Shown: piece after piece, positions 33,992-35,321 of the stretch
Position numbering within the stretch: the stretch's first letter is position 1
Layout of the letters: each line of letters opens with the position of its first letter
Source: Bacillota bacterium
Lineage (GTDB): Bacteria; Bacillota; Limnochordia; Darwinibacteriales; Darwinibacteriaceae
DNA: 35,321 nucleotides
Assembly: GCA_012838305.1 (NCBI GenBank)
Contig: DUPN01000068.1
Span: 1-35,321, forward strand
Direction: 5' to 3'
Program-made: the position numbers and the translations under genes
Notes under the pieces: model-generated
Told to the model about the DNA's origin: nothing
Database searches by the model: none
What the model saw: only the letters and a program-made list of their open reading frames with translations

Positions 33992-35227
33992 ATGCGTTCG
34001 AAGAAGCTATGGTTCCTAACCCTGGTATTGTGTCTTGTTTTCAGCGGCAGTGTTCTGGCCCAAACCCAGATCACCTTTTGGCATGCCATGAGCGGCGAAC
34101 TCGGAAACGCCATCGACTATCTGACGGCAGAGTTCAACGCCCAGAACCCCGACATTGTAGTAGAATCCATTTACCAAGGGCGTTACAGCGACCTCAACAC
34201 CAAACTTGTGGCGTCCCTTTCAGCCCGGACAACCCCAACCATTGCCCAGGTCTATGAGAACTGGACCGACGCATTTTTCCGCAATGGAGTCATTGCCCCC
34301 TTGGCTGAATATATGGATCTATCCGACGAAGAGTTCAACGACTACATCGAAGTCTTCCGGGGCATGAACACCTGGGATGGCAAACTGTACACCATCCCCT
34401 ATAACAAGAGCAACTGGGTGCTGTTTTACAATGCCGACATGATTCCAACCCCGCCGGCTACCGTCGAGGAGTTCCTCCAGATTTCGAAGGAGATCACGGC
34501 CCAAACCAATGGCGAAACCAGAGGTTTCGGTATGCGCCCGACCTTAGAGCTGTTCCACGCCTTCCTGTATGTAAATGGCGGCGATTTCTTGGATGACGAG
34601 CTCAACGTGACCTTCAACAGCCCTGAGGGGATCGAGGCACTGGAGCTGATGATTGGCATGCTGGATGACGGTTCGGCCTTGCTCATTGATGGCTACGAGA
34701 ATGAGGCCTTCGGTGACAACATGATTGCCATGTACATCGGCTCATCTGCTGGTATGCCCCATGTGGAGAACTCGGTGGGAGACAAGTTCCAATTCAGTAC
34801 CGCTCCCATACCTGCAGGTGTTCGGCCTGGTGCTCCTTTCATGGGAACCAACATCGCCCTCTTTAACGCGGCCACGGAAGAAGAGCGATTGGCAGCCGGC
34901 CGCTTCGTCAAATTCATCACCAACACGGAGAACACGGTGTATTTTGCCATCAAGACCGGCTATCTGCCTGTAACCTACTCTGGCTTGAACTCCGCTGAGT
35001 ATCAGCAGTTCCTAGCGGATAATCCCCACAAAGCCGCAGTGGCGAATCTGGATGCCTTTGGATATGGATACTGGCAACCGACCATTGCCGCTTGGGAGGA
35101 AGCCCGCGGTGTTATTGGGCAAGCGGTGGAAAGAGTCTTCTTGGGTGAACCCATTGAATCAACTCTGGCAGAAGCGCAAATGCTGGTAGAAGAAGCCATC
35201 GAGGACATGCTGTCCCAGCGCTATTAG
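33992..35227 (+). CDS. Extracellular sugar-binding protein of the ABC importer (UgpB-like)
   Basis: A 411-residue family 1 solute-binding protein. The signal peptide (residues 1-23: RSKKLWFLTLVLCLVFSGSVLA) ends in VLA-Q, a signal peptidase I site. There is no lipobox before the mature start, and the single Cys is inside the hydrophobic core. The mature N-terminus QITFWHAMSGELGNAIDYL and later TIAQVYENWTD and KTGYLPVT resemble UgpB, so glycerol phosphate-type or oligosaccharide ligands are possible. GAGGAGAG lies about eight bases before ATG 33992. It is the third gene of the importer unit, 73 bases after the second permease, and ends at the terminator 35252-35280. Lack of a lipid anchor is unusual for a single-membrane Bacillota. 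Confidence 0.93.
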   Translation: MRSKKLWFLTLVLCLVFSGSVLAQTQITFWHAMSGELGNAIDYLTAEFNAQNPDIVVESIYQGRYSDLNTKLVASLSARTTPTIAQVYENWTDAFFRNGVIAPLAEYMDLSDEEFNDYIEVFRGMNTWDGKLYTIPYNKSNWVLFYNADMIPTPPATVEEFLQISKEITAQTNGETRGFGMRPTLELFHAFLYVNGGDFLDDELNVTFNSPEGIEALELMIGMLDDGSALLIDGYENEAFGDNMIAMYIGSSAGMPHVENSVGDKFQFSTAPIPAGVRPGAPFMGTNIALFNAATEEERLAAGRFVKFITNTENTVYFAIKTGYLPVTYSGLNSAEYQQFLADNPHKAAVANLDAFGYGYWQPTIAAWEEARGVIGQAVERVFLGEPIESTLAEAQMLVEEAIEDMLSQRY

Positions 35228-35251
35228 TATGGAACTTTAGCGACAGAGAAG

Positions 35252-35280
35252 AGGCACGGGAGTGACTCCCGTGCCTTTTT
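35252..35280 (+). terminator. Rho-independent terminator of the ABC importer operon
   Basis: A 10-bp GC-rich stem (AGGCACGGGA at 35252-35261 with TCCCGTGCCT at 35267-35276) with loop GTGAC and a T tract. It lies 25 bases after the binding-protein stop. Confidence 0.9.
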
Positions 35281-35308
35281 CTAGCCTGTGAGACGAAAGG
35301 AAACCCCC

Positions 35309-35321
35309 ATGAACAAGAAAA
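35309..35321 (+). CDS. Start of a further gene (partial, four codons)
   Basis: ATG at 35309 follows a purine-rich GAAAGGAAA about eight bases upstream and reads MNKK to the window edge. A Lys-rich start of this type is common for exported proteins, but too little is visible to identify it. Confidence 0.4.

Overview
The window looks like chromosomal DNA from a Bacillota (Firmicutes) of clostridial or deep-branching type. The reasons are purine-rich Shine-Dalgarno sites (GGAGG-type) before nearly every gene, a GlgC/GlgD pair of ADP-glucose pyrophosphorylase subunits, a guanine riboswitch on a purine permease, and NiaR/NiaX control of niacin uptake. Frequent GTG and TTG starts fit a moderate-GC genome. 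The species cannot be named from sequence alone. I see no tRNA, rRNA, CRISPR array, insertion sequence or prophage.

Left part (1-15.6 kb): carbohydrate storage and oligosaccharide use. The tail of an unknown gene ends in a terminator. A cytosolic GH94 cellobiose phosphorylase (minus strand) is divergent from a guanine/hypoxanthine permease, whose leader holds a guanine riboswitch aptamer and an intrinsic terminator. A bidirectional terminator then separates the permease from a six-gene minus-strand operon, pulA-glgB-glgC-glgD-glgA-GH2. Its genes overlap or are a few bases apart. It encodes ADP-glucose synthesis, elongation, branching and debranching of glycogen, plus a GH2 beta-glycosidase translationally coupled to glgA.

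Middle part (15.6-26 kb): housekeeping and small accessory genes. These are an RlmL/YpsC-type rRNA methyltransferase, glycerate kinase plus a class I aminotransferase, and a udk / B116-like (DUF1874) / EamA transporter operon. A DJ-1/PfpI protein, the divergent niaR-niaX pair around a perfect 20-bp palindrome, an aldo-keto reductase with ferredoxin-like clusters, and RmuC follow. Among them, at 19.2-19.97 kb, a strong promoter drives a 101-residue exported peptide carrying both a Sec signal and a consensus double-glycine-type leader. It is followed by a GNRA-capped hairpin and a small membrane protein. This is my best candidate for an undescribed system (bacteriocin plus immunity, by inference).

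Right part (26-35.3 kb): a minus-strand operon galM - MBL/beta-CASP protein - ung - lipoprotein subtilase, divergent from a plus-strand carbohydrate ABC importer (two permeases and a binding protein, no ATPase) that ends in a strong terminator. The beta-CASP protein carries a C-terminal region that reads like a shortened serine beta-lactamase-type domain whose SxxK motif is lost. That is the second most interesting observation.
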